DNA of 33,892 nt from Candidatus Faecousia faecipullorum (GCA_018710805.1 DVJG01000051.1:1-33892), one strand, 5' to 3'; counted from the first letter of the stretch, positions 9,744-18,148 are shown. Notes: generated by a model from the sequence alone, not told the origin. Program-made: numbers and translations.

Positions 9744-9854
9744 ATTACCAGATATTTTGTCAACCCATCATCTGACTCTTGAAGTTCAGCAAGCGCTGAT
9801 TTTACTTCAAAAATATCCAAAATTCCAGGAAACCAATGGTTTCCTGGAATTTTT
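9744..9854 (+). ncRNA. Candidate small RNA (ab initio)
   Basis: Begins just after the extended -10. Contains TTGAAGT(9779)...ACTTCAA(9810) enclosing CAGC/GCTG, and ends in a perfect 16-bp hairpin followed by T's. Confidence 0.3.
9819..9854 (+). terminator. Strong terminator-like hairpin
   Basis: Perfect 16-bp stem AAAATTCCAGGAAACC/GGTTTCCTGGAATTTT (9819-9834/9838-9853), 3-nt loop, trailing T's. Confidence 0.7.
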
Positions 9855-9956
9855 GCATCTTAAGCGCTTGAAATCGTTTGACATACTCTGACCAAGGAAA
9901 AATCAGTTTCATCCATTTTTTAGTGGTTACCAAGTGGATAACTGGCAAAAAAGAGG

Positions 9957-9998
9957 GGCCAAGTGGTTATCAGATAGGATAACCGAAGGCCATTTTTT
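9957..9998 (+). terminator. Terminator-like hairpin with internal mismatches
   Basis: GGCC aagt GGTTATC agatag GATAACC gaa GGCC followed by ATTTTTT. Confidence 0.45.
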
Positions 9999-10134
9999 CC
10001 CTTTTAGCGAGGTGGTTTTTCTATTTCCAGTAGCCCTAGAACATGAAGTCATTGAATAAGCAAATCATCACCTATCCCATGGTGTACCCACTTTCCTTCT
10101 GCTTTTATTGTTGTTCATCCTGCCCGATGGTTAC

Positions 10135-10176
10135 AAAAAGGCCCCGGCAGCCGTTTTCCCGGCTGCCGGGGCCTTT
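10135..10176 (-). terminator. Rho-independent terminator of the 10198-12567 gene
   Basis: Perfect 17-bp stem AAAGGCCCCGGCAGCCG/CGGCTGCCGGGGCCTTT (10137-10153/10160-10176). Minus-strand read-out ends in a T-run. Confidence 0.85.
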
Positions 10177-10197
10177 GCTGTATTTTTCAAAAGATGT

Positions 10198-12567
10198 TCA
10201 AGGCTCCTTCGGCTTCACCAGCAGGGTGTCCGCCATGGTGAACACGTCGGGCACGCCCTTGTAGGTGCACCACTTGGGCATTCTGCTGTAGCGGTGGGCC
10301 ACCAGCCGGAAGCACCACAGCGCTTCGTTCACCGGGAACACAACGTCCTGCCTGGCAATCTCCCGGGCACAGGGGGCGCAGGGCAGGTGCAGGGTGTCCT
10401 TCAAGGTCAAATGCTCCGGGTCCGGCCCGGTGAACAATTCAATGTACTCCGGGAAGACAATGCCGGACCGATGGTGGGACAAAAAGCCCAGCCCGATGCT
10501 CTCGATCTCTCTTTCCTCCGGCAGCAGGGCAGTGACGTCCAGATCCTGCAGGGTGCCCAGCCACTGGCCGCAGAGGTAGTCGCAGCTGCCCCGCTGGGGC
10601 GCCAGCAAGCCCCGGATGCCGCCTGCCGAGAACACCGGCCGAGGGTCAAAGCGGGTGGGGCTTTCCAGGTCCATGTCGGTGAGAACGAATCGATAGTGGG
10701 CACGCGCTGCCTCGCTCACCCGGCCATCTGCAAGGAAGAGTCGGGCACAGAGCACCGTGTCCTTATGCAGCGGGATGGGTTCGGTGTACACCGGCGAATG
10801 TTCATCCGGCAGGGTGCCGTCGGTGGTGTAGCGCAGAACGCCCTCCTGCCGGGTGATAAGCGTAACGCTGGCCTGGGTGCCTGCCGGGAACACACACTCG
10901 GGCGGGTCCAGCTGAGGCGTAAAGGGCGGCACGCTTCCGTTCTCGGCCCATTGGGTTTTCACACTGTCCAGCGGCGTGGGGTCTTCCAGATACCGAGGCG
11001 TGAATATTTGCTCCGCAATGGGTGCATCCGCCAGCAGCAGGCAGATTCTCCCCGCCTCCGGGGCGATGCGCACCCCGTCCTCTCCGGCGTGAATCAATGT
11101 GCCGTTCTCCACCGTGAAGCGGTAGCAAAAGCCCTCGTGCTCCATGTGGATGCATCGGCCGAAGACGGCGCGGAACACCGGCAGACGGTCGAAGACAAGG
11201 TCATATTGGCCTTCCAGCATGAGCCGATCCGGCTGCATGGTAAAACGGGCCAACAGCGCGCCGGTTGCCGGGTCTGTAAGCTCGGCCCGGGCCTCGGTTT
11301 CGCTCTCGGCATAAAAGCGGATGCAGCCCTCCGGCTCCGAACCATCCTTCCCCAGCAGCCGGATGAAGGGACGGGGAACATCCTGCCCGGCCCAGAGCTG
11401 GGGGAAGAGCAGGGGCAGCGCATCGAAGGTGCTCTTGGTGTTTGTCATGGCGTGCTGCAAGTAGCGAGAGGGGTATTCATCCCGGTAGAGGAAGAAGTCC
11501 CGGACCCGCAGGCGGCCTTCTTCCCACAGAAAGCCCACTCGGTAGCAGCATGAGGCGTACCACTGGGCGCTCAGATTATGGGCGTCGTTCCAGTCGTGGG
11601 AGGCCTGCCAGGTCATGGGCGGGGTAACCCGGTATTTCTTGCAGAACCACTCGCCGCTGGCCGCCATGGTCTCCACACGAATCAGGCCCTCTCTGGCCAA
11701 ATGTTCCACCAGAGCCAGCTGAGGCATCAAACCGGGGCCAATGTTCTCCCACAAGAAGTTATTCTCCTGGCCAACCTGAGCGTACCCGATGCCCAGGGAG
11801 TTCTCCTTGGTAATGGTATCGAACATCCAGCTGATCCACCGCTCATCCCGGCCGGTGAGCCAGGCCGGTTCCAGGGTGAACACCATGCCGTACAAATCCG
11901 GGCGCAGGTTCTGCTCAAAGTTATAGATGGGGTCCGGCCCAAGCAGACGAAATACCGGCACAGGCAGCTGGTTGGCCGGAGCCTGGGCGGGCAGGTTTTC
12001 ATTCCGGCGGCTGGGGTAGTAGACCCCGTTAGGCCAGCCGCCCCACAGGGTAAAGCCGTCGGTGCCGATCTGGTCCCGGCAGGAGGCCCCGGCGGTGATG
12101 CCGTATCGTTGGGCGGCGTATTCCAGGGTCACGGTATCCAGCACCCAGGAACCGATGGTCCTGGGGTACCTGCCGAAGACGGAAAAGAAGGTGTCCATAT
12201 AGGCATCCACCAGGCGTTTGCGCTCCTCCGGCTCGTAACCAATGCAGTAAGCGCTGTTCACCCGCTCGTCAAACTCCTCGGTCACCTGGCCGCGAAAACG
12301 CACGCCTGCCTTTTCGCACAGCTCCCGGGTGATTTCCCACCAGGCGGAGATCTCATCCTGGGGGGCGGTTTCTTCCAGCATCGGCTTCTGGTAGCGGGGG
12401 TCGGTGAGCGCATCGTATTTCAGCGCGTAGGTGGCGGGCAGGCCGTACTGCCGCACCGTTTGAATCTGCTTTTGAATGGTCTCGAAGTCGTCCTGTATGA
12501 AGCGGCTTGGCTCCTCATGGGACTTGCGGATAAAGTTGTAGATATTGACAATGGCTGTTTTTTTCAT
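10198..12567 (-). CDS. Large hypothetical protein with a C-terminal CHB_HEX_C_1-like (chitobiase/hexosaminidase) repeat; N-terminal polysaccharide-deacetylase-like fold suspected
   Basis: Start at ATG 12567 with GGGAGGA RBS. 'VLRYTTDGTLPDEHSPVYTEPIPLHKDTVLCARLFLADGRVSE' matches the CHB_HEX_C_1 pattern. The N-terminal assignment is only a weak resemblance. Confidence 0.75.
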   Translation of the reverse strand: MKKTAIVNIYNFIRKSHEEPSRFIQDDFETIQKQIQTVRQYGLPATYALKYDALTDPRYQKPMLEETAPQDEISAWWEITRELCEKAGVRFRGQVTEEFDERVNSAYCIGYEPEERKRLVDAYMDTFFSVFGRYPRTIGSWVLDTVTLEYAAQRYGITAGASCRDQIGTDGFTLWGGWPNGVYYPSRRNENLPAQAPANQLPVPVFRLLGPDPIYNFEQNLRPDLYGMVFTLEPAWLTGRDERWISWMFDTITKENSLGIGYAQVGQENNFLWENIGPGLMPQLALVEHLAREGLIRVETMAASGEWFCKKYRVTPPMTWQASHDWNDAHNLSAQWYASCCYRVGFLWEEGRLRVRDFFLYRDEYPSRYLQHAMTNTKSTFDALPLLFPQLWAGQDVPRPFIRLLGKDGSEPEGCIRFYAESETEARAELTDPATGALLARFTMQPDRLMLEGQYDLVFDRLPVFRAVFGRCIHMEHEGFCYRFTVENGTLIHAGEDGVRIAPEAGRICLLLADAPIAEQIFTPRYLEDPTPLDSVKTQWAENGSVPPFTPQLDPPECVFPAGTQASVTLITRQEGVLRYTTDGTLPDEHSPVYTEPIPLHKDTVLCARLFLADGRVSEAARAHYRFVLTDMDLESPTRFDPRPVFSAGGIRGLLAPQRGSCDYLCGQWLGTLQDLDVTALLPEEREIESIGLGFLSHHRSGIVFPEYIELFTGPDPEHLTLKDTLHLPCAPCAREIARQDVVFPVNEALWCFRLVAHRYSRMPKWCTYKGVPDVFTMADTLLVKPKEP

Positions 12568-12705
12568 AGCGTCCTCCCTCGGCCGCCGGTCGGCGCGGAG
12601 TTTTTGGGGCCGTGTTCGCCGCAGGCTGGGCGGTCTGTGGGCCAATTCAAAAATACCATATCATACCCGGTAGCGCTTTGCAAGACGCTGTTTGCCCATG
12701 GACAC

Positions 12706-12736
12706 AAAAAGCCCCGGGTGTTCGGGTCCGGGGCAA
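12706..12736 (-). terminator. Rho-independent terminator downstream of the MFS gene
   Basis: GCCCCGG...CCGGGGC stem; minus-strand read-out ends in TTTTT. Confidence 0.65.
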
Positions 12737-12766
12737 AAGGTCGCGCAGCATCCGGCGCAGAGCCAG

Positions 12767-12802
12767 CGATGCCGCCAATGGTTTTCTCCATTGGCGGCAT
12801 CG
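12767..12802 (-). other. Perfect hairpin immediately 3' of the MFS stop codon
   Basis: 15-bp stem CGATGCCGCCAATGG (12767-12781) / CCATTGGCGGCATCG (12788-12802); no T-tract. Confidence 0.75.
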
Positions 12803-12803
12803 A

Positions 12804-13964
12804 TTAATCGGTTTTCTGTGTGGAAAAGAGGTTGATTCCTGCGCCCAGGATTGCCACTGCGGTGCCGAAGGTCAGCATGGCGGTAACGCCCAGGTTATCG
12901 ATGAGCTGCCCTCCTGCAACGGCGCTCAAAACCGTACCTAAGGTCAAGGTCATGGTGATATAGGCCTGTCCCTTGATGGCGTCTCCCGGTTCCATAATGG
13001 CGTTGACATAGAAGACAGAGGACACGGACATGATACCCCAACCGAAGGGCTGCAGAACCTGGACTGCATAGAATACGGGAATGCTGGTTGTCAGCAGCGT
13101 GAGGAATGCCTTCAGGGCAAAGAACACACTGCACATCCGCACCCAGAATTCCACCTTTTTCCTCTTGAGAAGCAGGCCAAAGCAGAGCATGGCCGGAACC
13201 TCCAGTACGGCACACAGGGCCATGGCAACACCCATTTCTCCGCTTCCGCCGCCGATATGCTCCACAATTTGGAAGGTAAAGTTATTCAAAAGGGTATGGC
13301 TCATGTAAATGAGGACAAATCCCAGAAGCAGAATACAGAATCTGGGATATTTTTTCCATAGATAGCCGGTTCCCCCGGCGCTGTTTTTCTTCGCCTGAGG
13401 CCGGACGCTTTTCTCAAAGGGGAAAGACACAATTGCCCCCAGCAGGGCCAGAAGGATTATACACACGCAAATGGGAATGGACACAACGCCCCATTTCTCC
13501 TGAACCTGTCCCATGAAATATGCCATGAGCGCATAGGCAGCGGAGCCGATGCCCCGGCAAAGGCCGAAGCTGATCTCCCGCCCCTGGTTTATGGTCTCGG
13601 TGGCAAGGGAGTTGACGAGAGGCAGAAGCAGCTGCAGCAGCGCAATGGCTGTACCGTAGAGCAACCCAGTCAGCACAAGGGAGTCTCTCACCAACGGCAG
13701 GAGCACCACAAAAAGGAGTTGGCTGCCCACCAGGCCCAGTACAATTTTCTTGAGGCTGGGACTTGTGGGGCTATCGGCGTAGCCCGCCACCAGAGGCTGG
13801 CTCAGAGCCGAGAACACGCAGGCCAGCGCCGTGAGAATGCCGATCTGGGCGCTGGTAAAGCCGACGCCCAGCAAATACACGCTGGAAAACCCCATGAGCA
13901 CCGCAAAGCTCATCCAGTAAGTCCCCTGTACAAAGCCATAGGGGATGGTGCGGTTGTTGTTCAT
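12804..13964 (-). CDS. MFS transporter
   Basis: 386 aa, about 12 hydrophobic segments, 'IPYGFVQGTYWMSFAVLMGFSSVYLLGVGFTSAQIGILTAL' N-terminus typical of MFS_1-like proteins. Confidence 0.88.
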   Translation of the reverse strand: MNNNRTIPYGFVQGTYWMSFAVLMGFSSVYLLGVGFTSAQIGILTALACVFSALSQPLVAGYADSPTSPSLKKIVLGLVGSQLLFVVLLPLVRDSLVLTGLLYGTAIALLQLLLPLVNSLATETINQGREISFGLCRGIGSAAYALMAYFMGQVQEKWGVVSIPICVCIILLALLGAIVSFPFEKSVRPQAKKNSAGGTGYLWKKYPRFCILLLGFVLIYMSHTLLNNFTFQIVEHIGGGSGEMGVAMALCAVLEVPAMLCFGLLLKRKKVEFWVRMCSVFFALKAFLTLLTTSIPVFYAVQVLQPFGWGIMSVSSVFYVNAIMEPGDAIKGQAYITMTLTLGTVLSAVAGGQLIDNLGVTAMLTFGTAVAILGAGINLFSTQKTD

Positions 13965-13969
13965 TGGTT

Positions 13970-15103
13970 CTATCTATCCTTTCCAAAAATGCCCCAGAGC
14001 CACTGTAAGAAGCCGCCGGGCTCTTTCGTGTCCCCGCTGTAGACATACCCCTGCTGTCCCGCCTGTTCGGTTCTGAACCAGAGTTGACCCTGGTCATTTT
14101 CAATGGAAGCACAGATTGTCAGATGCTCCCCCTTGCGAATTTCTGACAGGACCACGGAACGGGGGTCCGTCTCAGTCCCGCAGGGCAGGCTCATGAGCAG
14201 GGTTTCTTTGTCCGTCAAAAGCTCCGTTTCCAGGGGACTTTCTTTGCCGCATTCCAGGAGATAACGCTCCGGCAGGAGCTTCCGGGATTCCGCCAGCAGA
14301 TAGTCCACGGCGTCCTGATTTTCATATAGGTCATACATCTTGTCCTTCAGGCGCTGGCGGTCGATGGTGACGGTGCCCACACGGTTGCCCAGCTTAAAGT
14401 AATCGTAGACCGCATAGTAAGTGGATTCCATCAGGTCCGTATAGGAGCCAAAGTTCCCGTCTCCCACCAGGATGCATCCTGCGGACCACATGGCGCCTTC
14501 GATGGTGTGGTTGCCGGACCGGGTGTGGATATTGATCATGTCCGCCCGGGCGGGAATATAGCCATCCTCTGACAGGTAGACCGCAGGGATGGTGGTATCC
14601 TCGGCGCTGGTGCGAAGATGCAATGCTTCGTAGACACCTCCATGCCGGACAGAATCCAGCTCATAGGTGCCGTCGCAGATGGTTGCAGGGCCCACCGGCT
14701 GGCCCAGGGCCGGTTTCCGGTTGGCATATTCCAGGGGCCTGTCCGGCAATGTGGAGCACTGGTCGTTAAAATAGCAGATATACGGCTCCCCTTTTCTGTC
14801 CAGCCGCACCACCAGGCACACGGCGCTCACCCGGTAGAATCGGATATCCGACAAGGCGCGGTCCTGCATATTATTGGAGCATCCCTCAAAAAAGAACAGG
14901 GCGGAATACCCTGCTTCCAGATTCTCCACCACGGGAACGTTGTATTGCAGGTGGTAGTTCAGCATGGCCTGGACATAGCGGCGGCTGTCGTCGTCCTCAA
15001 TGAGCTGGCTCAAATCCAAATCGCCTCGTTCTCTGGCGAATGCGTGGGGGGAGAGCGTAAAAAAAAGCAGAATGGTCAAAAGAAGGCTCAGACATTTTTT
15101 CAT
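13970..15103 (-). CDS. Exported protein with H...SxGC motif (possible L,D-transpeptidase/YkuD-like) and C-terminal SH3-like segment
   Basis: Signal peptide MKKCLSLLLTILLFFTLSPHAFA; 'INIHTRSGNHTIEGAMWSAGCILVGDG'; C-terminal 'LTICASIENDQGQLWFRTEQAGQQGYVYSG' resembles bacterial SH3. Confidence 0.6.
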   Translation of the reverse strand: MKKCLSLLLTILLFFTLSPHAFARERGDLDLSQLIEDDDSRRYVQAMLNYHLQYNVPVVENLEAGYSALFFFEGCSNNMQDRALSDIRFYRVSAVCLVVRLDRKGEPYICYFNDQCSTLPDRPLEYANRKPALGQPVGPATICDGTYELDSVRHGGVYEALHLRTSAEDTTIPAVYLSEDGYIPARADMINIHTRSGNHTIEGAMWSAGCILVGDGNFGSYTDLMESTYYAVYDYFKLGNRVGTVTIDRQRLKDKMYDLYENQDAVDYLLAESRKLLPERYLLECGKESPLETELLTDKETLLMSLPCGTETDPRSVVLSEIRKGEHLTICASIENDQGQLWFRTEQAGQQGYVYSGDTKEPGGFLQWLWGIFGKDR

Positions 15104-15180
15104 GGCAGGTCCTTTCGGAAAACGAGTATAGTGGGCTTTTTCATTCTACGCCCTGAAACGCGCCCTATGACATCTCAGGC

Positions 15181-15209
15181 TGTCAAAAAAACTTCGGGGA
15201 TTTTTGACA
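15181..15209 (-). terminator. Terminator-like hairpin downstream of the DprA-like gene
   Basis: TGTCAAAAA/TTTTTGACA 9-bp stem. Confidence 0.6.
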
Positions 15210-15253
15210 AGCGCATCTGTCACAGAGCGCATTTTGATTCCGTTCAGGTCCGG

Positions 15254-16114
15254 TCAGAGGTCAAAGTCTTTCAGGTCATCGATGTCAATCATCTCGGCGC
15301 CCATATCCGTCAGGCGCGCCATGCTCTCGCTTCCGTCCCGGAAGCAGACAACTTTGCTCCACCCGAAGCGGAGATTTTTCGTAGTGCCGTCCCAGGTGCC
15401 GCCCTTTTGCAGGTCCGACTGGGCAACAAATACCGTATTGCCGAGAGCGTGAATGCTGTGGTTCCGGTTCAGTGCCCGCTGGGCAGAAAATGGGGTGTCA
15501 TAATCTTCCAGGCTGAGAAACAGCACATTCTCCCGGGGTGTCTGGCGGCACAGTTCGTCCGCCACAATGCTGATAACGGTACCTCCCGCCTCCAGGCAGG
15601 CGTCCTGGGCGGCCCGATCGGCGCCCCGGGCATTTCCGGAGACCAAAGCAAGCCCCCGCTCCGCTGCCATGCGTCCCACGGCCTGGGCGAAGGCCCGGTT
15701 TTCCGCTTTCAGCTCCCGGCTTCCCACCAGGGCGATGGCCGGGCGCTCCAGAATACGCAGGTCTCCCATGGCCCAAAGGGTCCCGGGGCTGTCCTCGCCC
15801 AGCCGATAGCGAAGCCGTTTTGGGTATCCTTCGCTGACCCGGGTGACGGGGATGCAGTGCAGGCGTTCCGCCCGGCGGAGGTATTCATCCAGCCGGCGCT
15901 CCTGCTCCAAAAGTGTCAAAACACGCCGGGAAAATTCCCGGCTGTAGCCCAGGTTCAGCAGATCCTGTCCGGTCAAATCCCGGTCCTCCGTGGGTTTTTC
16001 CATGGAGCGGACCCGCCTTCCCAAAGTCCGAAGCTGCGCCGCTGTCAGAACCGGACGGTCCGGGTCCCCAAGATGGCTGCCAAGGAGCAGAAAGCCCCGT
16101 TCCCGACCGTTCAA
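15254..16114 (-). CDS. DprA/Smf-like DNA-processing protein (SLOG-type Rossmann fold)
   Basis: 'GYPKRLRYRLGEDSPGTLWAMGDL...IALVGSRELKAENRAFAQAVGRMAAERGLALVSGNARGADRAAQDACLEAGGTVISI' matches the DprA core; C-terminal half divergent. Confidence 0.8.
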   Translation of the reverse strand: MNGRERGFLLLGSHLGDPDRPVLTAAQLRTLGRRVRSMEKPTEDRDLTGQDLLNLGYSREFSRRVLTLLEQERRLDEYLRRAERLHCIPVTRVSEGYPKRLRYRLGEDSPGTLWAMGDLRILERPAIALVGSRELKAENRAFAQAVGRMAAERGLALVSGNARGADRAAQDACLEAGGTVISIVADELCRQTPRENVLFLSLEDYDTPFSAQRALNRNHSIHALGNTVFVAQSDLQKGGTWDGTTKNLRFGWSKVVCFRDGSESMARLTDMGAEMIDIDDLKDFDL

Positions 16115-17292
16115 CGAAAACGCCTCTTGGGAGCGGCCGGGGCTTTCACTTCCTCTTCCGTAAGCTCTCCTTCGGCGGACAGCACCATGGGACGTACCGT
16201 GAAGTTGCAGAACTTTCCGATTTCATCCAGCTTGGCCTTTTCCGGGAAGTTGCTGACAAGGCTCCAGGCCTCGCCCTTGCGCTTGGCCCGTCCCGTCCGG
16301 CCGATACGGTGGACGTAATACTCGTTTTCCTCAGGGATGTCGTAGTTGATGACGGCATCCACATCGTCCACGTCAATGCCTCGGGAGGCCACATCCGTGG
16401 CGATGAGTGCGGGGAGCTTTCCTTCCCGGAATTTCTGCATGGTCTTCTCCCGCTGGCTCTGGCGGATATCTCCGTGGATGCAGTCGCAGTCCAGCCCTGC
16501 CCGCTGGAATTCGTCGCAGAGCCGCTGGCACATATGCTTGGTGTTGCAGAAGATCATGATGCGCTCAAATCCCCGGGCTTTGATCAGCCGCAGGCTGGTC
16601 TCAGCCTTTTCAAGGGGGGTGCAGGACAGGCTGTACTGGTCAATATCCGGCCGGTCCTCCTGCTTCGGCTCCACGGTGATCTCCACCTCGTCCCGCTGGT
16701 ACATCCAGGAAACCGTCATGACCTCCTGGGAGATGGTTGCGGAAAAGAGGCCCAGGTTGCGGCGATTTTTCACCTTGTCGATGATTCTCGTCACGTCTTT
16801 GAAAAAGCCCATATCCAGCATCCGGTCGGCTTCGTCCAGGACAACGGTCTGAATCTTATCCAGGCGGATGGTTTTCCGGTTATAGTGGTCCATCAGGCGG
16901 CCGGGGGTTGCCACCACAATCTGGGGCTTTTTTTCCAGCTGCTTGATCTGCCCGCCGATGCCTGCGCCGCCGTAAAGCACCGCCACCCGGATGCCTGTAA
17001 AGTAGGTCAGCAGGCCCCGGAGCTCGTCGCCGATCTGGATGGCCAGTTCCCGGGTGGGGGCCAGAATCAGGCCCTGCACGCTCTCATCCTTGGGGTCAAT
17101 GTGCTCAATCATGGGAATGCCGAAGGCGAAGGTCTTGCCTGTGCCCGTGGGGGCTTTGGCAATGACGTCCTTCCACTGCATAAAGCTTGGAATGGCCTCG
17201 GCCTGAATGGTAGTGGGATATCCATAGCCCTTCTCTTCCAGGGCTTTCAGCATAGCCTGGCTTAGGCCCAGGCTCTCAAATGTAACTTCCAT
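16111..17292 (-). CDS. DEAD/DEAH-box ATP-dependent RNA helicase
   Basis: APTGTGKTF (motif I), VLDEADRMLD (II), SAT (III), HRIGRTGR (VI). Confidence 0.96.
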   Translation of the reverse strand: MEVTFESLGLSQAMLKALEEKGYGYPTTIQAEAIPSFMQWKDVIAKAPTGTGKTFAFGIPMIEHIDPKDESVQGLILAPTRELAIQIGDELRGLLTYFTGIRVAVLYGGAGIGGQIKQLEKKPQIVVATPGRLMDHYNRKTIRLDKIQTVVLDEADRMLDMGFFKDVTRIIDKVKNRRNLGLFSATISQEVMTVSWMYQRDEVEITVEPKQEDRPDIDQYSLSCTPLEKAETSLRLIKARGFERIMIFCNTKHMCQRLCDEFQRAGLDCDCIHGDIRQSQREKTMQKFREGKLPALIATDVASRGIDVDDVDAVINYDIPEENEYYVHRIGRTGRAKRKGEAWSLVSNFPEKAKLDEIGKFCNFTVRPMVLSAEGELTEEEVKAPAAPKRRFR

Positions 17293-17407
17293 GGTTTCTT
17301 TCCTTTTTATAGATTATGTTCTTTGATTGTACCATCTTTTCTTACCTTTTTCAACCACATTCTTGGGAGGAATCTCCCCGTTTCCAGAAAATTAAGAACT
17401 GCACAGG

Positions 17408-17436
17408 TGGACAAACGGGGCCTTTTATGCTATATT
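17408..17436 (+). promoter_or_regulatory. Sigma-A-type promoter for the thymidylate-kinase-like gene
   Basis: TGGACA (17408-17413), 17-bp spacer, TATATT (17431-17436), about 40 bp upstream of ATG 17478. Confidence 0.7.
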
Positions 17437-17477
17437 ATAGGGTATGATAGTATGCGTCCCAACTAAGGAGGACTGAA

Positions 17478-18146
17478 ATGGGTAAACTGATTGTAATTGA
17501 GGGCACCGACGGCTCGGGAAAGTCCACCCAGTTCCGTCTGCTCACGGAGCGTTTGACACAGGAGCAGGTGGCATTTCAGAAATTGGTATTCCCCCAATAC
17601 GCGGAGCCCAGCTCCGCACTGATTCGGATGTACCTCAGCGGAGAATTTGGCAGCCGCCCCTCTGACGTAGGCGCCTATGCCGCCTCGGCCTTCTATGCCG
17701 TGGACCGTTACGCCTCCTACAAAAAGGTATGGGGCGATTGGTACGAAAAGGGCGGACTGGTGGTTTCCGATCGCTATACCACTTCCAACGCCGTCCATCA
17801 GAGCTCCAAGGAGCCTCCGGAAAAACGGGAGGAGTTCCTGCACTGGCTCTACGATTTTGAGTATAATAAGCTGGGGCTGCCCCGGCCTGACCTGACCATC
17901 TATCTGGATGTGCCCACGGACTTTACGGAGAAGATGATGCGTTCTCGGGAAGCCGCCACCGGTTCCCATGCGGACATCCACGAACAGGACATAAAATACC
18001 TCGCCACCTGCCGGGAAATGGGCCGCGCCGCTGCCGGTTACTACGGCTGGACCATGATTTCCTGCGTAAAGGACGGCAAAATGCGGACCATTGAAAATAT
18101 TCACGAAGAAATCTACCGCCATGTTGCGGCATGTTTGGAGGACTGA
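17478..18146 (+). CDS. Thymidylate kinase-like P-loop nucleotide kinase
   Basis: 'KLIVIEGTDGSGKSTQ' P-loop, 'DRYTTSNAVHQ', 'PDLTIYLDVPTDFTEKMMRSR'; RBS AAGGAGG. Confidence 0.9.
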   Translation: MGKLIVIEGTDGSGKSTQFRLLTERLTQEQVAFQKLVFPQYAEPSSALIRMYLSGEFGSRPSDVGAYAASAFYAVDRYASYKKVWGDWYEKGGLVVSDRYTTSNAVHQSSKEPPEKREEFLHWLYDFEYNKLGLPRPDLTIYLDVPTDFTEKMMRSREAATGSHADIHEQDIKYLATCREMGRAAAGYYGWTMISCVKDGKMRTIENIHEEIYRHVAACLED

Positions 18147-18148
18147 GT

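Noticed and set aside
9378-10197. CRISPR array or tRNA in the long gap
   Set aside because: No regularly spaced identical repeats and no cloverleaf or CCA-type structure found by eye.
10108-11553. 481-aa plus-strand ORF
   Set aside because: Antisense to the CHB_HEX_C protein and begins inside a strong terminator region.
14618-16318. 566-aa plus-strand ORF
   Set aside because: Runs antisense across three distinct genes and a terminator; not a real CDS.
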